In this document: positions 1 to 6,154 of the stretch, piece after piece
How the letters are laid out: every line of letters begins with the position of its first letter
How positions within the stretch are numbered: the first letter of the stretch is position 1
From: Micromonosporaceae bacterium
Lineage (GTDB): Bacteria > Actinomycetota > Actinomycetes > Mycobacteriales > Micromonosporaceae
Direction of reading: 5' to 3'
Assembly (NCBI GenBank): GCA_017354595.1
Contig: JAFMQQ010000166.1
Location: forward strand, 1-6,954
DNA: 6,954 nucleotides
The notes under the pieces: generated by a model
Told to the model about the DNA's origin: nothing
The model's database searches: none
What the model saw: the letters and a program-made list of their open reading frames with translations, nothing else
Position numbers and translations under genes: made by a program

Positions 1-830
1 GCGGCCAGCAGCAGGTTGGCGACCAGTTCCTCGGCGGAGGGTTCGAAGAAGGCGTCGCGGTGAATGCCGGGTTCGCGTTCGGCGGAGGCGAAATGGGCGG
101 CCAGCCGGCGGGCGGTGGTGATGGTGGTGACCCCGGCCAGGGGGTTCCACCACCATGTGGGCGGCTCGTCGAGGACCTGTTGCGGGTCGAAGACCCAGAC
201 CCGGCCGCGGGCGGCGCGGACCTCCCGGGTGGCGTCGACCACGTCGCCCTTGACCGAGGTGACGATGACGGGGCCGGGGGCGGCGACGATGGCGGGGATG
301 GCCCGCGCGGTGGTCTTCCCGGTGCGTGGCCCCCAGATGTCGACGGCCATGTCTTCCCACGACTGCCGCAGCGGCATCCCCCCGGCCACCGTCTGTCCAA
401 TGAGGACTCCAGCGTCGTCGCCGGCGATGCTCCGCAATTTGGTGAGGCTGGGCCGCAGCCGGCGCGCCGACTCGGTCACCCCGGCCGGGCCGAGCACGGC
501 CAGGTCGCCGCGGGTGGCCATCCGCCGAGCGGCGGCATCAACCCGGGTACGGCCGCGCCGCCACCGCCGCCACCCGGTACCGGCAGCACCGGCTAGCAGG
601 GCGGCCACGAACAACTCGGCGACGGCGGCCAGGGTGCAGGCGGTGGTCCAGTGGATGCGGCCGTGGATCAGGTCGCCGGCGACCCGGATCGGGCTGCCGC
701 CGCGGTAGCCGGGCGGGCCGACGATCGCGACCGGTGCCCAGGCCAGCGTGGCGGCCACGATGAGCAGCAGGGCGAGCGTGCCGGCCAGTAGTCCGGCGTC
801 GTCGCCGCCGCGGGTGCGGGACCGGGTCAT
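1..830 (-). CDS. VirD4/TraD-type T4SS coupling protein, partial (C-terminus beyond left edge)
   Basis: This is the inner-membrane coupling ATPase that recruits the relaxase-DNA complex and feeds it to the T4SS channel. The frame is open from the ATG at 830-828 to the window edge, giving 276 residues. Two membrane helices lie at about 14-36 and 62-84, followed by an Arg-rich cytoplasmic junction (about 88-105). The Walker A motif GPRTGKTT is at 167-174, preceded by the typical QSWEDMAVDIW stretch. VIVTSVKGDVVDATR (188-202), VWVFDPQQ (211-218) and PPTWWWNPL (223-231) are blocks I associate with actinobacterial VirD4/TraD-like proteins. Walker B and the rest of the motor lie outside. The start overlaps the stop of the VirB4-like gene as ATGA, so translation is probably coupled; only a weak GGGA precedes it. 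Family assignment is firm; the total length cannot be told here. Confidence 0.95.
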   Translation of the reverse strand, partial: MTRSRTRGGDDAGLLAGTLALLLIVAATLAWAPVAIVGPPGYRGGSPIRVAGDLIHGRIHWTTACTLAAVAELFVAALLAGAAGTGWRRWRRGRTRVDAAARRMATRGDLAVLGPAGVTESARRLRPSLTKLRSIAGDDAGVLIGQTVAGGMPLRQSWEDMAVDIWGPRTGKTTARAIPAIVAAPGPVIVTSVKGDVVDATREVRAARGRVWVFDPQQVLDEPPTWWWNPLAGVTTITTARRLAAHFASAEREPGIHRDAFFEPSAEELVANLLLA

Positions 831-2356
831 CGCATGTCCCAGCGGAAGTCGGTGTTGCCCAACCGTTTCTCGATGTCGGTCGGTTCCAGATGGACCGGGA
901 TGCCGGGCCGGGAGCCGACCTTGATCAGGAAGTTGCCGCGGCCGGGGTGGACCTGGTCGGCCTCGCCGGCGGCCCAGGACGGGGGCGCGGACCAGGACAG
1001 CACCTCGCGGCGTTCGGCCGCCGACAGGGGCCGGACCCGAGCCACCGCGTCAAGTTCCTGTTCGGAGCAGGCGCCGACCATCAGCACAGCGCACCGGTCG
1101 GCGAACCCGCGGGCCTTGGCCCGGTCCTCCGAGTGAGGCAGCGCCTCCAGGTCGGCCAGGCTGTGGGTTACGAACGCGGTGCCGGTTCCTTTGGACCGGT
1201 TGAGCCGGGTCAGGGCGTCGACCCGGTCGACCAGCCCGTGCCCGACCCGCAGCGCCCGCCACATCTCATCCAGCACGGTCAGGAACGACCGCTGCGGGGC
1301 CAGGCCCAGGTCGGCCAGCCGGTGCGCAGCCTCCACATGTCCGAACCCGACCGACCACGCCGACACCAGCGTGGCGGCGGTCAGCAGCTGGTCGGCCTCG
1401 TTGATGCCGGAGATATCGATGCACAGCGCGGTGGTGGACAGGTCGATGGTGAAGCTGGTCGGTCCTTCCAGCAGTGCGCCGAGCGGCCCGTAGAGCAGCG
1501 CCCGCAGCGTACGGCGCAGATTCTCCGTCTCGGCCCGGTACCGGGGCAGCTCCTCCTCGGCCCGCCAGAGGGTCACCCAACGCACCTGTTCGGGGGCGTC
1601 CTCCAGCACCTGGACGACATCGGAGAGCACCGGCTGCTGCCCGGTTTCCCGGTCGGTCAGGTACCGCAGCGCCGCCCCGAGGACGGTCACCTCATCGGAG
1701 GTGACCGGGGCGCCGCGGACGAGCGTGGCCTGGGCGGCCACGGCGTGCAGCCGGCGGGAAACGACTTCGGCGTGCAGCTGCTCCTGTTCTTTGGGGTCGG
1801 TGACCGTATCCCGGACCTGCCGCCACGGTCCGACATCCAGCGGGTTGATCTGGTTCAGACCGGGGCCTACGCGCAGCACCTGCCCGCCCAGGGCGGCGAC
1901 GAGCTGTGCGTAGTCGGGTTTCAGATCACCCAGGATCAGGGGGGTGACGCCTTGGGCGGCCAGGCCCAGCACCATCCGGCGGACCGCGGTGGACTTGCCC
2001 ATCGCCGGCTCGGACTGGATCCACAGCGACGGTGTGTTGATCAGCTTGGCCCGCACATACCAGCTGATCGGGTCGAAGCAGACGGTGGCGCCGGTGTACA
2101 GGTGTCGGCCCATCGGCACCCCCACCATCGGCGTCGTACTGCCGGTGCCGAAGGGCCACAGCCCGCACACCTGCACGGTGGTGCCCCGGTACTCCACCGG
2201 CGGCTCCACCCACGACCAGGCCCCGCCGCCCGGGCCGGTGTACCCGTTGCGGCCCGGCCGTCGCGGCCTGGAACCGAAGGCGGCCGGCCGGGGTCGCAGC
2301 ACCGGCGGGGGTGAGCCGGCTCGTGTCGGCGGGCGGGGCTGCGGGCGACGGGTCAC
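827..2356 (-). CDS. VirB4-like T4SS ATPase, C-terminal motor half (509 aa)
   Basis: This is the cytoplasmic AAA+ ATPase that powers assembly and transport of the conjugation channel. It matches the actinobacterial ATP-binding protein that follows SCO6880-type genes. The N-terminus (1-45) is Pro/Arg-rich and probably disordered. EYRGTTVQVCGLWPF (55-69) and PMVGVPMGRHL (76-86) are family blocks. The Walker A is at 115-122 and reads SEPAMGKS, with Ser where the first Gly usually is. GDLKPDY is at 143-149 and NPLD at 171-174. Walker B FLTVLDEMW is at 358-366, and the TRLNRSKGTGTAFVTHS block (383-399) fits the VirB4 motif region. FLIKVGSRPGIP (476-487) is near the end. The start is the GTG at 2356-2354, which has a GGAAGG ribosome site 9 nt upstream and lies 17 nt after the previous stop. 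The frame stays open upstream to 3076, but that part lies antiframe to the SCO6880-type gene and is not real. Confidence 0.96.
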   Translation of the reverse strand: MTRRPQPRPPTRAGSPPPVLRPRPAAFGSRPRRPGRNGYTGPGGGAWSWVEPPVEYRGTTVQVCGLWPFGTGSTTPMVGVPMGRHLYTGATVCFDPISWYVRAKLINTPSLWIQSEPAMGKSTAVRRMVLGLAAQGVTPLILGDLKPDYAQLVAALGGQVLRVGPGLNQINPLDVGPWRQVRDTVTDPKEQEQLHAEVVSRRLHAVAAQATLVRGAPVTSDEVTVLGAALRYLTDRETGQQPVLSDVVQVLEDAPEQVRWVTLWRAEEELPRYRAETENLRRTLRALLYGPLGALLEGPTSFTIDLSTTALCIDISGINEADQLLTAATLVSAWSVGFGHVEAAHRLADLGLAPQRSFLTVLDEMWRALRVGHGLVDRVDALTRLNRSKGTGTAFVTHSLADLEALPHSEDRAKARGFADRCAVLMVGACSEQELDAVARVRPLSAAERREVLSWSAPPSWAAGEADQVHPGRGNFLIKVGSRPGIPVHLEPTDIEKRLGNTDFRWDMR

Positions 2357-2365
2357 GGCGATCAG

Positions 2366-2371
2366 CCTTCC
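2366..2371 (-). promoter_or_regulatory. Ribosome binding site GGAAGG for the VirB4-like ATPase
   Basis: GGAAGG reads 5'-3' on the minus strand and ends 9 nt before the GTG at 2356-2354. It lies in the 17-nt gap after the preceding TGA. It decides the start: the same frame is open for another 720 nt upstream, but no other in-frame start sits at the gene junction. Confidence 0.75.
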
Positions 2372-2373
2372 GG

Positions 2374-3522
2374 TCAGTAGGGGATGGTGGCGTGGGTGGC
2401 CAGCACCAGCCCGGCCGGCAGCCCGGCGGCGAACGTGGCGGCCTGGCACCCGTACATTGGGCGCAGCAGCAACCGGGCCTCCCCGGCGCGGGCACGCACC
2501 ACCGTGGAGGCCTCCTCCAGGTCGGCCTCGGTGCGGACGGTGGCGGTCACCAGCACGGTGAATCGGACCACCCCGGCACCGGCCGCCTCCTCCTCGGCTG
2601 CCCGTTCCGCCGCGGCCACGTCGACTAGGTCCCGGGCCGAGGGGCGGGGTCTCTTGGCGGCGTTGAACCGGGCGTCCCGCTTGTCGGCCTCCACCAGCCT
2701 TGCGGCGGCGGACGCGGTGTAGGGGCGGTAGACGATGGTGACCCGCTTGCGCAGCAGCTGCGGATCCGGGTCCGTGAGCCGGGCGAACGTGCCGGCGAAC
2801 ACCACTCCACGGGGGGCCTCCACCATGCCCCAGGTACGGGAGACCGCCCCATCGTGCCGGTAGTAGTCCCACGCCTCCCGGGTGGCCACCGGCCCGACCT
2901 GCGACCAGTCCAGGCTCGCCAGCGGCTGCGCGACCAGCTCGGCCTCCGTCTCCGGGTCGTAGGCGGCTCGCACGATCCGGGCCAGAGCGTGCTGATCCAG
3001 CGGCGCGACCGCGGCGCCGCCGGCGGCGGTCAGCCCAGCATGCAGGTGTGGCAGCCGGGCGGCGACCTCCCGGCACATCGCCTCGTGGGACAGGTTCCGC
3101 CCGCCCGGCGGGGCGTAGGTGAGGCTGACCCGGGTGTCCACCGCGGCGGTACCCGCTGGATAGGACGCCACCACGTCGGCCAGCACCTGCCGGGCCAGCC
3201 GCGGCGCATCCGGCCGGGTCGTTGCGGCCACTTCGGCCGCTAGCCGGGTACCCGGATCCGGGGTGGTCTCCACCGTCACCTGGGCCTGTACCAGCATCGG
3301 CTCCCGGGACAGCGCCGCCAGCCAGGCCGCCAGATGCCCGACCCGGGTATCGATCACCGTTTGATCCACCAGGTCGGTGCCCTCTGGGGCGCAGCGCAGG
3401 GTGACGGTGTAGTGCCGGCTCTGCGGCACGACCACCATCCCGGCCCGGCCGGAACGGCCAGTCTCGGTCGCGTACACCCGCGAACGGGCCAGTACACCGG
3501 GCAGCTGGTGGGTGCCGGTCAC
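2374..3522 (-). CDS. SCO6880-type T4SS protein, VirB4 N-domain equivalent, split from its membrane part (382 aa)
   Basis: This protein corresponds to the N-terminal, non-motor half of VirB4 and is expected to dock the ATPase on the membrane channel. From the GTG at 3522, recognisable family blocks are HQLPGVL (5-11), TVETTPDPGTRL (83-94), WDYYRHDGAVSRTWGM (218-233), APRGVVFAG (236-244), RKRVTIVYRP (258-267), AEEEAAGAG (309-317) and LLLRPMYGCQ (351-360). It has no Walker motif and no membrane helix. The normal family is about 490 residues with two helices fused in front; here those helices are in the preceding gene in another frame. The chosen GTG overlaps that gene's TGA (GTGA) and lacks a Shine-Dalgarno sequence. 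The in-frame ATG at 3573-3571 would give 399 residues and keep YVSGIASQ, which resembles the family's linker, but overlaps the upstream gene by 55 nt. Family certain, start uncertain; it may be the 3' part of a frameshifted gene. Confidence 0.93.
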   Translation of the reverse strand: MTGTHQLPGVLARSRVYATETGRSGRAGMVVVPQSRHYTVTLRCAPEGTDLVDQTVIDTRVGHLAAWLAALSREPMLVQAQVTVETTPDPGTRLAAEVAATTRPDAPRLARQVLADVVASYPAGTAAVDTRVSLTYAPPGGRNLSHEAMCREVAARLPHLHAGLTAAGGAAVAPLDQHALARIVRAAYDPETEAELVAQPLASLDWSQVGPVATREAWDYYRHDGAVSRTWGMVEAPRGVVFAGTFARLTDPDPQLLRKRVTIVYRPYTASAAARLVEADKRDARFNAAKRPRPSARDLVDVAAAERAAEEEAAGAGVVRFTVLVTATVRTEADLEEASTVVRARAGEARLLLRPMYGCQAATFAAGLPAGLVLATHATIPY

Positions 3523-3845
3523 TTGGGAGGCGATACCGGAGACGTAACGTGCCGTCGGCGGGCGCGGCCCCATGTCCACGCCAGCCGCGCCGAGAGCACC
3601 TGCAGCCCGGTCCGGTTGTTCACCCGCACCGCCAGTGGCGTCAACACGGCCGCGCCGGCTAGCAGCGCCACGATCGCGGCCAGGAAGCTGACCGCCATCA
3701 AACCGGCGGCGAGCACCATCACCACAAACGCCGCACCGGTTCCCACCGGACCAAGTCCGAACAGGCCGGCGCGGCGGCCCAGCCGCCAGTTGCCGTAGGT
3801 GCGTTGCTGTTCGGCGCGCGGATCCGCCTCGCGGGTGGTGGTCAC
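3519..3845 (-). CDS. PrgI/VirB3-like T4SS membrane protein, split-off N-terminus of SCO6880-type protein (108 aa)
   Basis: This small inner-membrane component anchors the VirB4 assembly, as VirB3 or PrgI does in other systems. A polar N-terminus leads into RTYGNWRLGRRAGLFGLGPVG (15-35, with YGNW at 17-20), a typical SCO6880 opening. Two closely spaced helices span about 34-72. NRTGLQVLSARLAWTWGRARR (77-97) is the family's cytoplasmic linker. The last eight residues after HV (101-108) do not look like the family and come from a frame change at about 3546. The GTG start at 3845-3843 overlaps the TrbL-like stop (GTGA) and has a strong GAGGGG site 5 nt upstream. It ends within the next gene's start. 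It could be a functional stand-alone VirB3 or the 5' fragment of a frameshifted fusion. Confidence 0.88.
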   Translation of the reverse strand: MTTTREADPRAEQQRTYGNWRLGRRAGLFGLGPVGTGAAFVVMVLAAGLMAVSFLAAIVALLAGAAVLTPLAVRVNNRTGLQVLSARLAWTWGRARRRHVTSPVSPPK

Positions 3846-5092
3846 GACTGCCCCTCAGCACCCGCCGCCCCGGCCGCGGCCGTGCCACCGACCATGCCGG
3901 TGGCAGCCGGGCCGGCCTGGTAGGCCGCATGCGCCGCCGCCACACCGGCCCCCGCAGGGGTCGCCGCGGACGCTCCTCCAGGCTGAGCCGGAACTGAGCC
4001 GCTTCCCGGCGGCTGCCCGGGCTGTGCCCCCGGCTGGCTGTCACCAAGCTGCGCACCCGCCGGTTGCCTCCCGCCGCCTGGTCGGGGAGGGCCGGTCGGC
4101 GTCGCCCCGGTCGGGCCACCCCCGCCACCGCGACCTCCGCCGCTGCGGGCCTCGGACAGCCGCAGCGCACCGGAGGCCAGCTGCGCCCCGCTGGCGGCGG
4201 CCACCCCAGCGGCCGCCCCACCGCCACCGCCGAAGGTCAACACCGACACCGCCGGGGCGATCAGCCGCATCAGCGCCGGCAACGCCACCAACGCCATGGC
4301 AAAGGTCACCAGACCCATCAACAGCGTCTCGAACTGCTGCACAATGCCTTGCCCGGTCGACTTACCCAGGATCCAGAACGCTGCCGCGTAGATCGTGGCC
4401 GCCACCGGCTTGTACAGCACCAACGCCAGCAACCAGGCCACGTACCGGTCGCGCACAGCCCGGCCGCCGCCGGTAATGCCCACCGACCCGGCCAGCGGAA
4501 GCAGCCCCGACAAGATGACGCATCCGGCGCCGCGGGCCAGCAGCAGCAGGATCTGGGTGATTGCCACCAGCCACAGCATCACCGCGATCCCAAGGACCGC
4601 CAGCTGGGTCAGACCGGTAAATGCACCCGAGCCCGCGGCCGGGGCGAACAGCAGCAGCCGGGCGCCGGCGTCCCCGTCGGCCGCCTGATTCAGGATCCAC
4701 GTCGAGTAGTCATCACCCACCGACAGCAGCAGCTGCGTGGCCGGCACGCCCGCCCCGGCCAGCACCACCATCCACGCCAGACCCCTACCCAACTGGCTGG
4801 CCTCCTCCGGATTGCGCCGCAACGCCAGACGCAGCGCCGAAATCAGCACCGCCCCGACCGCAACCGCCGCCACCGCCCAATGGGTGTACTGCCGCAGATA
4901 CCACACCGGCCCTGAATCCTGATCCACACCCGGCGACGGCACCCCCAGCCACCCGGCGAACAAGATCTTCACCACGTCGGCGGCGGCCTGCGTGGCCTCA
5001 TTCGCCAGCTCCTGCAAGAACGCCTGCGCGCTGTTCTGCACCAACGCGCCACCCGGTACGCAGTTCTTGTCCAGCCCGGGGATGCACGCCAT
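3842..5092 (-). CDS. TrbL/VirB6-like polytopic T4SS channel protein (416 aa)
   Basis: This is a multi-pass inner-membrane protein expected to line or scaffold the DNA-translocation pore. After MACIPGLDKNC and an amphipathic stretch (20-50), hydrophobic segments lie at about 72-92, 104-124, 160-186, 189-206, 216-242 and 255-282, with charged connections such as LRLALRRNPEE (88-97) and GRAVRDRY (210-217). Residues about 287-416 form a Gly/Ala/Pro/Gln-rich tail with repeated PG and QPG units and no predicted helix. The number of helices and the position after a single-anchor protein and before a VirB3-like gene fit VirB6/TrbL. The start is the ATG at 5092-5090, which shares one base with the upstream stop (TGATG) and follows a G-run (5100-5105) 7 nt upstream. 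The frame extends to 5200 but that part overlaps the preceding gene. The assignment rests on topology and context as well as family memory. Confidence 0.92.
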   Translation of the reverse strand: MACIPGLDKNCVPGGALVQNSAQAFLQELANEATQAAADVVKILFAGWLGVPSPGVDQDSGPVWYLRQYTHWAVAAVAVGAVLISALRLALRRNPEEASQLGRGLAWMVVLAGAGVPATQLLLSVGDDYSTWILNQAADGDAGARLLLFAPAAGSGAFTGLTQLAVLGIAVMLWLVAITQILLLLARGAGCVILSGLLPLAGSVGITGGGRAVRDRYVAWLLALVLYKPVAATIYAAAFWILGKSTGQGIVQQFETLLMGLVTFAMALVALPALMRLIAPAVSVLTFGGGGGAAAGVAAASGAQLASGALRLSEARSGGGRGGGGGPTGATPTGPPRPGGGRQPAGAQLGDSQPGAQPGQPPGSGSVPAQPGGASAATPAGAGVAAAHAAYQAGPAATGMVGGTAAAGAAGAEGQS

Positions 5093-5829
5093 CAGTGCGC
5101 CCCCCACGGCACGACCCCAGTCAAGTCCGGCGCCTGACGGGTCAGCGAGAGCCACGACCCGCCCGGCGGGGCAACCATCCGCCAGTCCCCGTCCCGCCAC
5201 TGCACGGTCAGCGTCGTGACGAAGTAGCTATCCGCCGCTGACCCTCGGCTGACCAGCCCGACCACTGCCGTATCCGGGCTGTAGGCCTGGTAGATGAACC
5301 CTGCGATCTGGGCCAGCTCTCCCGGGGCTGCGGACTCCTGGGGGGCGTTGTGCAGCGCGGCAAGCAGTGCGTCCCGGTCCGGACTCGGGACGAATTGGTT
5401 CTCGATGGTCGGGTCGTAACTGGACCGGCCCGACGACAAACCAGAGCGGGTGCTTAGTTGCGCTGCGGCGATCAGCGCACCGACCGGCGAGTGCTCATAC
5501 CCCGAGGCGGTCGTCGCGGTCACGGTGTTCGGGCCGGCCGATGTCGAGTACGGCAACGCCACCTGGCCGAACAGCCGCCACGCGATGCCGGCAGGTGCGG
5601 CAGTCGGCACCGCAGTGGCCGCCACTATCGGCGATCCCCCACCGCCGCCCGAACCGGTTGTGCCGATGACCGGTGGGGACGTGGAGTTGCTGCCGTGTGT
5701 GGTCAGCGCAATCACCACCGCCACGATCACCACAACGGCCACCAGTGCGGCAGCCGCCACGAACCCCGGTCGGGTCCACAAAGGACGGTGTCTGGCATAT
5801 CCGGCTGACGGTGGTGCTGAGCGTGTCAT
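5092..5829 (-). CDS. Single-pass membrane-anchored conjugation protein, VirB8/TcpC-like by topology (245 aa)
   Basis: A short basic cytoplasmic tail (1-20) is followed by one strong Ala/Val helix (23-43), then a Ser/Thr/Gly linker with a Gly run (60-65), then an extracytoplasmic domain of about 165 residues. Blocks I associate with a recurrent uncharacterised actinobacterial T4SS family are WRLFGQVALPYS (84-95), SGYEHSPVGALIAA (109-122), YSPDTAVVGLV (183-193), VQWRDGDWRMVAPP (209-222) and PWGAH at the C-terminus. The topology and the place just before the VirB6-like gene suggest a VirB8/TcpC-type scaffold between membrane and wall; that function is inference. The ATG at 5829-5827 lies 13 nt after the upstream stop, with GGTGG 4 nt before it. 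The stop shares a base with the next start. Confidence 0.9.
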   Translation of the reverse strand: MTRSAPPSAGYARHRPLWTRPGFVAAAALVAVVVIVAVVIALTTHGSNSTSPPVIGTTGSGGGGGSPIVAATAVPTAAPAGIAWRLFGQVALPYSTSAGPNTVTATTASGYEHSPVGALIAAAQLSTRSGLSSGRSSYDPTIENQFVPSPDRDALLAALHNAPQESAAPGELAQIAGFIYQAYSPDTAVVGLVSRGSAADSYFVTTLTVQWRDGDWRMVAPPGGSWLSLTRQAPDLTGVVPWGAH

Positions 5830-5842
5830 CAGGCCACCGCTT

Positions 5843-6154
5843 TCAGATCAGCGCGCCGACAATGCCGGACGCCGCGCCGATCAACACACATGCGGCCAGC
5901 ACCCAACCCAACTGGGCCACATTGGTGTCATCGCCACGGCGGTGCGCGATCGCCATCCGGGCGGCGCAGAACAGGATCCCCGCCACACACGCGGCCGAAG
6001 CCAGGTATGCGATCCACTGCAGGATCGTCAGCACATGACCGCCTACCCCTGGCGGGGCTACGCCGCCGCCCGGGTCCGGCACGGGATCCGCCCACCAAGC
6101 CCCGGCCGCGTGTACCAGCCGTGCCTGGACCAAGACGTCAGCGAGCCTGCTCAC
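5843..6154 (-). CDS. Small two-helix membrane protein, VirB2/TrbC pilin-like candidate (103 aa)
   Basis: A hydrophilic Pro/Gly-containing N-terminus (1-40) precedes two hydrophobic helices at about 42-64 and 83-103, separated by a short basic loop AIAHRRGDDTN (69-79). Small residues (Ala, Gly) dominate both helices. This layout is that of VirB2/TrbC pilin precursors, where a positive loop stays cytoplasmic and both termini face out. The operon position at the head of the channel genes supports this, but sequence identity to known pilins is not evident to me, so function is inferred. The start is the GTG at 6154-6152: GGGGAGGG lies 5 nt upstream (6160-6167), the best ribosome site in the operon. 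The gene overlaps the upstream gene by 17 nt. The frame is open to 6223, but an earlier start would lie deeper in that gene. Confidence 0.87.
   Translation of the reverse strand: MSRLADVLVQARLVHAAGAWWADPVPDPGGGVAPPGVGGHVLTILQWIAYLASAACVAGILFCAARMAIAHRRGDDTNVAQLGWVLAACVLIGAASGIVGALI

Noticed and set aside
64..708. Plus-strand open frames at 60-596 and 64-708
   Set aside because: Antisense to the VirD4-like coupling protein, which has a clear Walker A and conserved blocks in the minus frame.
890..2314. Plus-strand open frame of 474 codons
   Set aside because: It lies entirely antisense to the VirB4-like ATPase and the end of the SCO6880-type gene, whose motifs are clear. It has no recognisable motif and reflects the low stop frequency of GC-rich DNA.
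2357..3076. 240-codon upstream extension of the VirB4-like frame
   Set aside because: Arg/Gly-rich shadow of the SCO6880-type gene in another frame. The family blocks begin only after 2356, where a ribosome site and GTG sit at the gene junction.
3244..3255. Perfect palindrome CCGGGTACCCGG
   Set aside because: It lies inside well-conserved coding sequence (PDPGTRL region). Isolated 12-bp palindromes are expected a few times by chance in a window of this size and GC content.
3544..3552. Programmed -1 ribosomal frameshift between the PrgI-like and SCO6880-type frames
   Set aside because: No X XXY YYZ slippery heptamer is present around CACGTTACG. A one-base loss or GTGA restart explains the layout better.
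3574..4227. 218-codon upstream extension of the SCO6880-type frame
   Set aside because: It overlaps the PrgI-like gene and the TrbL-like tail, is low-complexity Arg/Pro-rich, and carries no family residues before about 3546.
4064..4915. Plus-strand open frame of 283 codons, Gln/His/Arg-rich
   Set aside because: Antisense to the hydrophobic helices of the TrbL-like protein. The composition is what antisense of Leu/Ala/Val codons gives.
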